Source of the DNA: Bovifimicola sp050309585
GTDB lineage: Bacteria; Bacillota; Clostridia; Lachnospirales; Lachnospiraceae
Assembly (NCBI GenBank): GCA_050309585.1
Contig: JBNRML010000089.1
Span: 1-13,443, forward strand
Reading direction: 5' to 3'
DNA length: 13,443 bases
In this document: positions 6,073-13,256 of the stretch, one piece after another
Position numbering within the stretch: the first letter of the stretch is position 1
Layout: every line of letters begins with the position of its first letter
Notes under the pieces: model-generated
Told to the model about the DNA's origin: nothing
Database searches by the model: none
The model's input: only the letters and a program-made list of their open reading frames with translations
Made by a program: the position numbers and the translations under genes

Positions 6073-6555
6073 ATGAGTAATTACATGTATCAACATACAA
6101 GGATACCATCGTTTTTGCCTATGCCACGTTTTCTCATATCAATGCATGTCAGCAATACTGCAAAGTTGCTTTACTCATTGATGCTGGGGAGGGCTCAATT
6201 GTCCCAGAGCAATGCATGGGTAGATGGTAACGGTAGAGTTTATTTTGTTTATACCATTCAACAGATGGCAGAGGATATGGAGAAGAGTGCAACGACTATT
6301 AAAGACGCTATGAAAGAATTGGTTGCAGCGCATTTATTAGAGAAGGTTCCACAGGGTAGAGGTCGTCCTAATAGGTTATACATATTATTTCCGGAAGAAA
6401 AAGTATGCCGGAAATCCGACGTCGGAAACTCGACAGAAGTTGGATGGAAAACCGGCTCCAACCCTGTCGGAAATCTGTCCCCTAATAAATATATAAATAA
6501 CAAAACAAATAATTCTTTAAGAGATTATGACTACGAAGAGGAGGAGAGTTTTTAA
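6073..6555 (+). CDS. repA: Replication initiator protein A, RepA_N type
   Basis: 160 residues, ATG at 6073 with AAAGGAGG (6053-6060) a rather long 12 bp upstream. The N-terminal 100 residues carry the RepA_N winged-helix signature found in initiators of Bacillota plasmids and integrative elements. MYQHTRIPSFLPMPRFL is followed by a helix with NTAKLLYSLML, then a recognition region around MAEDMEKSATTIKDAMKEL (about residues 67-85) and a basic wing QGRGRPNRLYILFP. The C-terminal 50 residues are polar and low in complexity. The protein is short compared with RepA_N proteins that have a full C-terminal domain, so it may rely on the neighbouring DnaC-like protein to recruit the replicative helicase. 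The stop lies 2 bp before the dnaC start, indicating one operon. It probably binds the 11-bp repeats upstream and represses or activates its own promoter. Confidence 0.85.
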   Translation: MSNYMYQHTRIPSFLPMPRFLISMHVSNTAKLLYSLMLGRAQLSQSNAWVDGNGRVYFVYTIQQMAEDMEKSATTIKDAMKELVAAHLLEKVPQGRGRPNRLYILFPEEKVCRKSDVGNSTEVGWKTGSNPVGNLSPNKYINNKTNNSLRDYDYEEEESF

Positions 6556-6557
6556 TT

Positions 6558-7364
6558 ATGGATAAAGAAAAATTCTTTATTGGAAAAGATGGTTTGGAGT
6601 ATTGTGAGGTCTGCCGGGAACCGGTGGAGAGATATATTCCGAAGTATGCACAAGATTTGTTTGGTATGAAGACGCATCCAAGGCAATGTGCTTGTGTGAG
6701 AATGCGAATGGAAAAGGAAAGGCAAGAACGCAAGGAGCAGGAGCATCGTCAGGAGGTTGAGAAGAATATAAAAATATGCTTTCCTGAGCGAGCTATGCGC
6801 GATTGGAACTTTACAAATGATGATGGTTCCAATCCTTACATGAAATATGCAAAGCAGTATGTAGAGCATTGGGACGAGGTAAAGAAGAAAGGCATGGGAA
6901 TGCTTCTGTGGGGAGATGTAGGAACCGGGAAGAGTTACATGGCAGCCTGTATTGCTAATGCGTTACTGGAGCAGGAGAAGCGAGTGCTTATGACAAACTT
7001 TACCACAATCAGCAATGGCGTGTTTGCTGCCATTGATAAGAACGACTACATAGAAGCGGTCTGCGGTTATGACTTGCTGATCTTGGATGATTTGGGTTCG
7101 GAACGTAACTCGGGATTCGTGGTTGAGAGTGTCTTCTCTGTGCTGGATAGAAGAGTATGCTCCGGCAAGCCTATGATTATTACTACGAATCTGACTGTAA
7201 GGGAAATGAGGGAAACTCAGAATCTTGATTATAAGAGAATCTACGATAGAGTGCTTGGCAGTTGCCAGCCCATCTGTATCAAGGGCGAGAGTCATCGTAG
7301 AGAAAAAGGAAACCAAAATAAAAGAGCGTTTGAACAGATTTTTCGGGAAGAAGAATCGGAATAG
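6558..7364 (+). CDS. dnaC: DnaC-like helicase loader (AAA+ ATPase)
   Basis: 268 residues with GAGGAGGAG about 10 bp upstream, overlapping the end of repA. The N-terminal part has a C16-x2-C19 ... C44-x-C46 set, likely a zinc-binding knuckle that contacts initiator or helicase, followed by a charged coiled-coil stretch (50-70). The AAA+ core has Walker A GDVGTGKS (119-126), Walker B LLILDDLG (173-180) and sensor-1 TTN (209-211), with an Arg-rich segment RIYDRVLG (227-234) supplying the arginine finger. This matches DnaC/DnaI/IstB-type loaders, which place the host replicative helicase on melted DNA. Beside repA and xis-int it would support replication of the excised circular element. It is not an IstB transposase helper, since no IstA is present. 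Confidence 0.93.
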   Translation: MDKEKFFIGKDGLEYCEVCREPVERYIPKYAQDLFGMKTHPRQCACVRMRMEKERQERKEQEHRQEVEKNIKICFPERAMRDWNFTNDDGSNPYMKYAKQYVEHWDEVKKKGMGMLLWGDVGTGKSYMAACIANALLEQEKRVLMTNFTTISNGVFAAIDKNDYIEAVCGYDLLILDDLGSERNSGFVVESVFSVLDRRVCSGKPMIITTNLTVREMRETQNLDYKRIYDRVLGSCQPICIKGESHRREKGNQNKRAFEQIFREEESE

Positions 7365-7373
7365 GAGATGGGG

Positions 7374-7580
7374 ATGAATACTACTTACAATATTCCTGTA
7401 TGGAAAAAATATACTTTGAGCATTGAAGAAGCTGCAGCATATTTCCGAATTGGAGAACACAAGTTGCGAAATCTTATCAATGAAAATAAGAATGCAGATT
7501 ACCTTCTTTGGAACGGGAATCGTGTTCAGATTAAGAGAGTGAAATTTGAAAAGTATGTGGATAGTCTGGAAGCTATTTAA
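7374..7580 (+). CDS. xis: Excisionase, Tn916 Xis-like
   Basis: 68 residues. An ATG also exists at 7368, but AGGAG (7363-7367) touches it directly, whereas the ATG at 7374 is 6 bp away, so 7374 is the better start. The protein is a small winged-helix DNA binder of the Tn916-Xis / MerR-like kind: YTLSIEEAAAYFRIGEHKLR gives the helix-turn-helix, and LLWNGNRVQIKRVKFEKYVD gives the wing and the last helix. It bends DNA at the element ends and steers the integrase toward excision. The start is 9 bp after the dnaC stop, so it is likely expressed with rep and dnaC. It is followed by the integrase after a 148-bp gap full of binding sites. Confidence 0.88.
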   Translation: MNTTYNIPVWKKYTLSIEEAAAYFRIGEHKLRNLINENKNADYLLWNGNRVQIKRVKFEKYVDSLEAI

Positions 7581-7594
7581 GAGAAAAGGTAACA

Positions 7595-7650
7595 GGGCTT
7601 TTGGTATAAATTATTGCCAAAATTGATGGTATAAATTTTGCGGAAAGCCC
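7595..7650. promoter_or_regulatory. Left cluster of integrase arm-type sites inside an inverted repeat
   Basis: TGGTATAAATT (7602-7612) and TGGTATAAATTTTG (7627-7640) are same-orientation copies of a motif that recurs downstream of int. A perfect inverted repeat, GGGCTTT (7595-7601) and AAAGCCC (7644-7650), encloses the pair. The spacing of 25 bp between copies is a little over two helical turns. By analogy with the DR2 sites bound by the N-terminal domain of Tn916 integrase, these are arm-type sites (inference). Confidence 0.65.
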
Positions 7651-7669
7651 GAGAAATGTGGAAAAAACG

Positions 7670-7713
7670 AAAGAGTTATGATATATTAACACTAAGCCAT
7701 GTCATAGCTCTTT
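7670..7713 (+). promoter_or_regulatory. Inverted repeat just upstream of the int ribosome binding site
   Basis: AAAGAGTTATGA (7670-7681) pairs with TCATAGCTCTTT (7702-7713) over 12 positions, with one G-T wobble and a 20-base loop. AAAGGAG of int (7715-7721) follows at once. No T-tract is present, so it is not a terminator. It may be an operator or an mRNA hairpin that limits int translation. Confidence 0.6.
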
Positions 7714-7728
7714 GAAAGGAGAATTATT

Positions 7729-8937
7729 ATGAGTGATGCAAAGAGACGTGACAATAAAGGTAGAGTGCTTCATGTAGGTGAGGCACAGATGGAAGATGGA
7801 CGATACATGTATCGTTACAAAGACCCATACGGCAAAAGAAAGACTGTGTACAGTTGGCGATTGACCAGTGGTGACCCTACACCATCCGGCAAACGGAAGG
7901 AGGTTTCTCTAAGGGAAAAGATTCGTGAGATTGAAAACAATATCAAACGTGGGATGTATACCACAGATATGACGGTATGTGAGCTGGTAGAAAAATATCT
8001 TACCACCAAAACCGGAGTGGCGTACAGTACACGTCAGGGATATCAATTTGTACAGAATCTTTTAGCAAAGGAATCATTTGGACAGAGGAAGATAGTTGAG
8101 GTCAAAACATCGGATGCAAAAATATTTCTGATTCAGTTGCAGGAGAGCGGCAAAGGCTACAGTACAGTATGCACAGTGCGAGGAGTCTTACGTCCGGCAT
8201 TTCAGATGGCGGCAGATGATGACATGATTATTAAAAATCCGTTCCAGTTCGAACTTCATACGGTAGTTGTAAATGACAGTGTGAAGCGTGATGCGATTAC
8301 AAGAGAGCAGGAACGTAAATTTTTGGAGTTCATTGAGAAGGACCCGCATTACAGTCAGTTCTATGATGCAATATTTATTCTGTTTAAGACCGGACTTCGT
8401 ATCAGTGAGTTCTGTGGATTAACTATCAAGGATGTTGACTTTAGAAAGAATGTCTTAAGAGTGAATCATCAGCTTCAGAGAACCAGTAAAATGGAATATA
8501 TTTGTGCTCCGCCAAAGACAGAATGCGGAAATCGCAATATTCCGATGAAACCGGAAGTAGTAGAGGCTTTTAAGAGAATTATCAAGAATCGTCCAAAACC
8601 TAAAGTAGAACCGATTATAAATGGTTACACAGGGTTCTTATTCTTAGACAAAAACGGTATGCCGAAAGTATCACAGCATTGGCAGAAGTGTTTCCAACTT
8701 ATTCTGCAGAAGTATAACAACACATACAGAGTGCAATTGCCAAAGATAACGCCTCATGTATGCAGACATACTTGTTGTACAAATTATGCAAAGAGTGGTA
8801 TGAATCCGAAGATATTGCAGTATATCATGGGACATGCAGATGTGTCTGTAACTCTCGATACATATACTCATATCAAAGAGGAAGATGCCAAAGAAGAGAT
8901 GGAAAGACTAGGGCTTTTGAATGTAAAAGAGGCTTAA
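7729..8937 (+). CDS. int: Tyrosine recombinase / integrase, Tn916 Int family
   Basis: 402 residues, ATG at 7729 with AAAGGAG seven bases upstream. Residues 1-75 form the arm-binding domain, with GRYMYRYKDPYGKRKTVYSW as its beta-sheet core. Residues 80-175 form the SAM-like core-binding domain. The catalytic domain has all expected residues: R224 (TGLRISE), K263, H343-x-x-R346 (HVCRH), H369 (GHADVSVTLDTY) and the nucleophile Y379. The length is that of Tn916-type integrases (about 400). It cuts and joins the element ends without long target homology when of this type. It is flanked on both sides by TGGTATAAATTTTG repeats. Upstream xis and downstream noncoding DNA place it at the right end of the element. 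Confidence 0.96.
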   Translation: MSDAKRRDNKGRVLHVGEAQMEDGRYMYRYKDPYGKRKTVYSWRLTSGDPTPSGKRKEVSLREKIREIENNIKRGMYTTDMTVCELVEKYLTTKTGVAYSTRQGYQFVQNLLAKESFGQRKIVEVKTSDAKIFLIQLQESGKGYSTVCTVRGVLRPAFQMAADDDMIIKNPFQFELHTVVVNDSVKRDAITREQERKFLEFIEKDPHYSQFYDAIFILFKTGLRISEFCGLTIKDVDFRKNVLRVNHQLQRTSKMEYICAPPKTECGNRNIPMKPEVVEAFKRIIKNRPKPKVEPIINGYTGFLFLDKNGMPKVSQHWQKCFQLILQKYNNTYRVQLPKITPHVCRHTCCTNYAKSGMNPKILQYIMGHADVSVTLDTYTHIKEEDAKEEMERLGLLNVKEA

Positions 8938-8959
8938 AAATAACATCTGCCGATTTTGG

Positions 8960-9124
8960 ATGGCACAATTATTTGGTATAAATTTTGTAAAGCCATGTGC
9001 CATACATTAAGTTGGTATGTTATAAAAGTCTAAGAAATGCTGTATTTATGGGATTTCCAGAAAATTTATACCAAGAAAAAAACGTGGTATAAAAATTTTG
9101 AATTTATACCATTTTTATACCACG
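8960..9124. promoter_or_regulatory. Right cluster of integrase arm-type sites and probable element end
   Basis: Copies of the TGGTATAAATTTTG motif lie at 8974-8987 (+), 9061-9073 (-), 9086-9100 (+, one base longer), 9101-9111 (-) and 9112-9123 (-). The first sits inside the inverted repeat ATGGCACA (8960-8967) / TGTGCCAT (8996-9003). The last three are enclosed in a 13-bp perfect inverted repeat, CGTGGTATAAAAA (9083-9095) and TTTTTATACCACG (9112-9124). The cluster begins just after int, so it probably marks the right arm of the attachment site, with the element end close to or just after 9124. Confidence 0.65.
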
Positions 9125-9240
9125 GACCCGAGAAAACTTGCGTTTTTATGAGAAGAAATGACAAGTTGATAAAAAAGTAAAAATCCAACAAACCCAGTAA
9201 AATCAATGGTTTGAGACGATTTGAAAGGAAAAGAAATTTT
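9125..9240. other. Junction region between element and envelope locus
   Basis: The 116 bp after the last arm site hold no ORF of note and no well-spaced sigma-A promoter that I can see. This makes the 8938-9240 gap entirely non-coding. The element boundary should fall here, but the coupling sequence cannot be set because the left end is not identified. Confidence 0.4.
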
Positions 9241-9714
9241 ATGCCAAACAAGATAAAAGTGCTCATGGTTTGCCACGGCAATATTTGTCGATCACCTATG
9301 GCAGAATTTGTATTCAAAGATATGGTACAAAAGAAAGGGCTTGACCATATGTTTTACATAGCCTCAGCGGCTACCAGTACAGAAGAAATCGGGAATCCAG
9401 TTCATCCTGGAACCAGAAAAATCTTAAATCGTTTAGGAATTTCATCTGAGGGAAAACGAGCAATTCAGATGACAAAAAGAGATTATTCAGAGTATGATTA
9501 CATTATAGCAATGGATCATTGGAATATATCAAATATTTATCGAATTATAGGAAAAGACGTTGACAACAAAGTAAAAAAACTTTTAGACTATACAGGACAA
9601 ACTAGGGATATTGCGGATCCCTGGTATACCGGAGACTTCGAGCGGACTTATGAAGATATCAGAGAAGGCTGCGAAGCATTATTACAGTTTATCTGTGAAG
9701 AAAAGAGGAGATAG
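9241..9714 (+). CDS. Low-molecular-weight protein-tyrosine phosphatase
   Basis: 157 residues from the ATG at 9241, with GAAAGGAAA upstream. The frame could be extended to a TTG at 9211, but the added residues are not part of the family, which begins with the strand KIKVLMVCHGN. The P-loop CX5R(S) is CHGNICRS, with nucleophile C11 and R17. The general acid Asp lies in DPWYTGDF (Asp126). The Tyr pair is typical of bacterial Wzb/PtpA-like enzymes that dephosphorylate tyrosine kinases controlling capsule or exopolysaccharide assembly. The stop is 1 bp before the LCP gene start, so both are in one operon. No BY-kinase gene is visible here. It is the first gene after the integrative element and its promoter may lie in or before the element's right end. 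Confidence 0.93.
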   Translation: MPNKIKVLMVCHGNICRSPMAEFVFKDMVQKKGLDHMFYIASAATSTEEIGNPVHPGTRKILNRLGISSEGKRAIQMTKRDYSEYDYIIAMDHWNISNIYRIIGKDVDNKVKKLLDYTGQTRDIADPWYTGDFERTYEDIREGCEALLQFICEEKRR

Positions 9715-9715
9715 T

Positions 9716-10891
9716 ATGCAGGACAAGAAGGTTGATGAATTACTGAAACAGCAGGTTCTTGAGATTATGAATGAAGAACAGAATACGGCAACAGAGCCTG
9801 ATCAGCCTGTCAGACAGATACCGAATAAAGAAAATAAGAGTAATAAATCGTATAAAAAGAAGAGAAAGAATAAGCATCGTTTTCTCAAAGGACTTGGTAT
9901 CACCATAATGCTTTTGCTGGTAGTTGTTTTTCTTGTAATAGGAACAAAGCCGGGCAGAAGCTTTCTGTATCGTGCTGCCAGTAACTTTGTATTTGGTAAT
10001 GTGCAGAATGAAGAAATCGAAACTACAGCGGAGGATAGGAAGCATGTACCTGGTGCCAGACATGAGAAATATGTAAAGAATTATCTGATATTTGGTATTG
10101 AGGAAATAGGAGGAGCAAGGAATACGGACTCCATGATGATTGCATCCATTAATACCAAGGATGATACGATTAAGCTCACCTCCCTATTGCGGGATAGTTA
10201 TGTTGATATACCTGGCTATAAAGCGAATAAGTTGAATTCTGCCTATTCAAAAGGCGGTGCCGACCTGCTGATAGAAACGGTGGAGAAGAATTATAAAATC
10301 AGAATTGATGGCTATGCCTCCGTAGATTTTAAATCCTTTGAAAAAATAGTGGATTTGTTAGGTGGAGTAACCATTGAGTTGGGTGAGAAGGAAGCGAAAT
10401 ATTTAAATAAAACAAACTATATATCGAAAAAATCCAATCGAAATGTAAAACCAGGAATTAATAAATTAAATGGAAACCAGGCTATGGGATACTGCCGTGT
10501 ACGGAAGGTTGAAACTCTGGGTGGTGCGAACAATGACTATGGAAGGGTAATACGACAGCAAAGAGTACTTAAAGCGATGTTCGAAAGCTATACTTCGATG
10601 AAGAACATCGTTCGAATTCTTCCGATTACCAAGGAATGTTTAGGCTACGTTACCACGGATCTAAGTCAGGAGCAGATCGAAAAAGCCATGGAGGCTGTGG
10701 TAGAAAACAAGATCACAACCATGGATACATTCCGCATTCCTGTGGATGGTACGTTTGAAGCACCTAAGAAATATAACGGGATAGGATATCCAATCATACT
10801 TGACTGGGAGAAAAATAGAATCGAGCTTTATAAATATGTATTCAATGACACAGAAAAGGAAGCGGTTGAAGCTTTGGCTTCACAAAAATAA
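9716..10891 (+). CDS. LytR-CpsA-Psr (LCP) family glycopolymer transferase
   Basis: 391 residues from the ATG at 9716. AGAGGAG overlaps the phosphatase stop and gives good spacing; a TTG-started extension to 9611 would overlap the phosphatase and is unlikely. An N-terminal cytoplasmic tail (1-57), rich in Lys/Arg just before the membrane, leads to one transmembrane helix (58-76). The LCP domain spans about 118-345. It shows NTDSM (136-140), LTSLLRDSYVDIPG (154-167) with the conserved Arg159-Asp160, NKLNSAYSKGG (171-181) and GRVIRQQRVLKAM. LCP enzymes move undecaprenyl-linked glycopolymers (teichoic acid, capsule) onto peptidoglycan outside the membrane. With the phosphatase and the SEDS protein it forms an envelope-polymer module. 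Confidence 0.94.
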   Translation: MQDKKVDELLKQQVLEIMNEEQNTATEPDQPVRQIPNKENKSNKSYKKKRKNKHRFLKGLGITIMLLLVVVFLVIGTKPGRSFLYRAASNFVFGNVQNEEIETTAEDRKHVPGARHEKYVKNYLIFGIEEIGGARNTDSMMIASINTKDDTIKLTSLLRDSYVDIPGYKANKLNSAYSKGGADLLIETVEKNYKIRIDGYASVDFKSFEKIVDLLGGVTIELGEKEAKYLNKTNYISKKSNRNVKPGINKLNGNQAMGYCRVRKVETLGGANNDYGRVIRQQRVLKAMFESYTSMKNIVRILPITKECLGYVTTDLSQEQIEKAMEAVVENKITTMDTFRIPVDGTFEAPKKYNGIGYPIILDWEKNRIELYKYVFNDTEKEAVEALASQK

Positions 10892-10896
10892 TCATC

Positions 10897-10925
10897 TTGC
10901 GATTTGCCAAATAATAGCATATAAT
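10897..10925 (+). promoter_or_regulatory. Sigma-A promoter for the SEDS gene
   Basis: TTGCGA (10897-10902), a 17-bp spacer and a perfect TATAAT (10920-10925), immediately after the LCP stop. Transcription would start near 10932 and give a leader of about 37 bases. The SEDS gene can thus be expressed apart from the phosphatase-LCP pair. Confidence 0.8.
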
Positions 10926-10968
10926 GGGGGTTGAGAACGAAAAGGAACGATTTGGTAGGTAAACAACA

Positions 10969-12123
10969 TTGAAAGAGAAATTATTACATTATATAAAGAA
11001 GATAGATTATATTATTTTGATAGCCATGACAATTCTAATTGGTATCGGAGTATACTGTGGGCAACAGGCCTTTATGTTGAGTGAAGAACAGCACTCTATA
11101 TTTATCAAGCAGATAGCCGGTATTATTATTGGATATGCCTTTATAATTGCAATTTTGCTGTTTGACTATCGATTTATATGTAATCTATCTTTTGTTTTAT
11201 ACCTTGGAATGATTTCTATGTTAGCATTTATTCTTGTCTTCGGGGAGAATTTAAACAATGTAAAAAGGTGGATTGTAATCTTTGGTATCCAATTTCAACC
11301 ATCGGAGTTAACTAAAATTGTGTTAGTTCTTTTCCTGGCGTTTTTATGTAATTATTTTAAGAATAAATTGAATAAGTTTTATGTGCTGATAATCCTTGGT
11401 GTAGTAATTGCAATTCCGATGCTTTTAATAGTGCTTGAGCCTCATTTAAGCTCTGCATTGGCCTTACTGTTTATTTTTGCTATTATGGTATATGCGTCCG
11501 GGATGAGCTATAAAGTGATCGGAGCAGCTCTCGCTATCATTCTGCCAGTAATAGCTGGTATTGTGATTGGTGTTGCAGTTTTTCATATTGATATTCCATT
11601 AATTAAAGATTATCATGTGAACAGAGTTCTATCATTTTTATCAGATGATGAAAGTGAGAATTTGGATGAAGATTATCAGCAGATTCAATCCATTGAAGCA
11701 ATCGGGGCAGGCGGTCTTCATGGAAAGATGCTTTCCACAGAAGCGGATGAAAACAGGAGATATAGCAATATTTATGCGAAAGAAAGTGATTTTGTATTTG
11801 CCATCGTTGGTGAAGAATTTGGGTTTTTAGGCTGTGTATTCATTATCTCGCTCTATGCAATTATTATAATACGGTGCGTTATGATATCTGCCCATGCTAC
11901 AGACTATATGGGAAAACAGATAGGAATTGGAATTTCAGCATATATGATTTTTCAGATTTTTGTTAATATTGGGGTGGCAGTCAACCTATTACCAAATACA
12001 GGACTCCCATTGCCATTTATAAGTTATGGTCTGACGTCCTTAGTAAGCTCCATGATTGCCGTTGGATTAATACTGAATGTCGGAATGAGACAGAAGACTA
12101 AAACTACAAAGCCCATAATGTAA
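10969..12123 (+). CDS. SEDS family protein (FtsW/RodA/SpoVE), peptidoglycan glycosyltransferase
   Basis: 384 residues from a TTG at 10969, with GGTAGGT about 9 bp upstream; no better in-frame start precedes it. About ten hydrophobic segments fill the protein. Family marks are RWIVIFGIQFQPSELTKI (100-117), EPHLSSAL (157-164), QQIQSIEAIGAGGLHGKM (237-254), SDFVFAIVGEEFGFLG (273-288) and NTGLPLPFISYG (343-354). Asp274 in SDFVFA should match the essential Asp of RodA-type glycosyltransferases. EPHLSS in place of the usual PDLGT, and the loss of the Gly-rich turn after GLHGK, make it a divergent member. It polymerises lipid II, normally with a class B penicillin-binding protein; none is encoded beside it. 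A full sigma-A promoter precedes it, and its stop lies inside a terminator stem-loop. Confidence 0.92.
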   Translation: MKEKLLHYIKKIDYIILIAMTILIGIGVYCGQQAFMLSEEQHSIFIKQIAGIIIGYAFIIAILLFDYRFICNLSFVLYLGMISMLAFILVFGENLNNVKRWIVIFGIQFQPSELTKIVLVLFLAFLCNYFKNKLNKFYVLIILGVVIAIPMLLIVLEPHLSSALALLFIFAIMVYASGMSYKVIGAALAIILPVIAGIVIGVAVFHIDIPLIKDYHVNRVLSFLSDDESENLDEDYQQIQSIEAIGAGGLHGKMLSTEADENRRYSNIYAKESDFVFAIVGEEFGFLGCVFIISLYAIIIIRCVMISAHATDYMGKQIGIGISAYMIFQIFVNIGVAVNLLPNTGLPLPFISYGLTSLVSSMIAVGLILNVGMRQKTKTTKPIM

Positions 12124-12148
12124 ATTATGAACCATTATAGGCCTTTTT
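12108..12148 (+). terminator. Intrinsic terminator overlapping the SEDS stop codon
   Basis: AAAGCCCATAATG (12108-12120) pairs with CATTATAGGCCTTT (12133-12146), with one mismatch and one bulge. The right arm continues into a T run (12144-12148). The TAA at 12121-12123 is in the loop. On the minus strand the same hairpin is followed by TTTGTAGTTTT, so it may also stop opposing transcription. Confidence 0.7.
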
Positions 12149-12190
12149 CACAATTAATATTTCTTCTTTTTTCAATAAACTAGTTGTCAT
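12125..12190 (-). CDS. Possible 21-residue small protein or gene remnant
   Basis: On the minus strand GGAGG (12200-12196) stands 5 bp before an ATG (12190-12188), and the frame runs 21 codons to TAA at 12127-12125. The peptide begins MTTSLLKKEE and is Lys/Glu rich with a short hydrophobic middle. The ribosome binding site is as good as any in the window. It lies 45 bp after the transglutaminase-like gene on the same strand and overlaps the SEDS terminator. It could be a real small protein, or the surviving 5' end of a gene whose remainder was lost when the envelope locus was joined here. Function unknown. Confidence 0.4.
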   Translation of the reverse strand: MTTSLLKKEEILIVKKAYNGS

Positions 12191-12235
12191 AATATCCTCC
12201 AATTATATAAATCATGTAACTCCATAATATGTATT

Positions 12236-13132
12236 TTACGGTGCCTGGTACATGGACTCCTTCGATATTTTTGCATGTGGATAAGCCTTCGTTTCCTCAA
12301 CTTCAAAATTGTCAGGCAGAAGATAGTAGAACATATCATCTTCTGGAAGATCAAATGTATTATGACTTTCTACTATAAAATAAGCCGTATTTTTTTGGTA
12401 ATAACTAATCATATATTCTTTTGAGCAAATAAAAGAATCATAAATGCTTTCGAAGATTTTACTCTTATAGCAATAAACAACCGAAAAGTCAGCATTCTTA
12501 GTCAGATACTCTCTGATTTCTAAAGCAGATAAGGGAATATTCTCCTTGTTGACAAAATATAAATTATTCGTATTGTCCAGCAATATCCATTTCTTATAGG
12601 TGTTATCGTATATTTCAGTAACAACGTGACATTCATTATCTTCTGGCGAATAGGGCATTAGCCAAACCCTTCGGGAGTATATGCCTAACGCGAGGTATAT
12701 CTCAGATAATATTTTGCTTTTCGCTTTGCAATTGATGCCATTACCTTCCAGGCTATAATCAAGTAAATCCAAAGAATTCTGTGGTACATGTCCATCGTAA
12801 TTACTTGCATGACGCATCAGTGGCGAAAAGTGCTGCATTAATTTTACGGCCTGATCAAATTCACTTCCGTCCCCGGCAATGGACTTAATATTGTATTTTT
12901 CTAATATGGTATCGTATTCACTGCAATCAAAATCGTAAACCAGATTATGAGCTTCACCACTGGTGAAAGTGGAATTATTGATAAGAATACCCCGATATAT
13001 AATCCCATTATTGTAATAGGAGTATCTTATTCTATTATGTAGACTTAACGTTACAAACGCGAGGCTTGCTCCCAGTAAAAGAATAATTACACCGAATATA
13101 ATTGATTTCATATGACGTTTTATGAACTTCAA
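12236..13132 (-). CDS. Membrane-anchored transglutaminase-like protein
   Basis: 298 residues from a TTG at 13132-13130, preceded on the minus strand by GGAGG (13146-13142) at 9 bp; the later in-frame Met8 lacks a site. A basic N-terminus and one hydrophobic helix (residues about 10-31) anchor it with the rest outside the cell. The catalytic triad of the transglutaminase/protease fold is visible: Cys135 in GINCKAKSKI, His169 in ECHVVTEIY and Asp186 in KWILLDNTNN. These are followed by about 100 residues of unassigned sequence. Proteins of this type act as cysteine proteases, amidases or cross-linkers of surface proteins, and the real substrate is unknown. It converges on the SEDS gene and is transcribed separately. 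Position beside LCP and SEDS genes suggests a surface or exopolymer role (inference). Confidence 0.82.
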   Translation of the reverse strand: MKFIKRHMKSIIFGVIILLLGASLAFVTLSLHNRIRYSYYNNGIIYRGILINNSTFTSGEAHNLVYDFDCSEYDTILEKYNIKSIAGDGSEFDQAVKLMQHFSPLMRHASNYDGHVPQNSLDLLDYSLEGNGINCKAKSKILSEIYLALGIYSRRVWLMPYSPEDNECHVVTEIYDNTYKKWILLDNTNNLYFVNKENIPLSALEIREYLTKNADFSVVYCYKSKIFESIYDSFICSKEYMISYYQKNTAYFIVESHNTFDLPEDDMFYYLLPDNFEVEETKAYPHAKISKESMYQAP

Positions 13133-13222
13133 TGTGATGTACCTCCGTTTAAATCATTACATTTCTATATTCATAATCTATCCGCATAGGGGTTTCTAAT
13201 TTATTATCTCTGGAATACTTGT

Positions 13223-13256
13223 AAAATAGCCCTGGCTCGATTTGCAGGACTATTTT
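13223..13256. terminator. Bidirectional-looking hairpin upstream of the transglutaminase-like gene
   Basis: AAAATAGCCCTG (13223-13234) pairs with CAGGACTATTTT (13245-13256), with one mismatch and a 10-base loop. A runs on one side and T runs on the other allow termination in either direction. It probably ends a gene that lies right of the window and reads leftward, insulating the transglutaminase-like gene. Confidence 0.65.

Noticed and set aside
9211..9240. Upstream TTG start for the phosphatase, and the TTG at 9611 for the LCP protein
   Set aside because: The extra residues are outside the families, and the ATGs at 9241 and 9716 have better ribosome binding sites.
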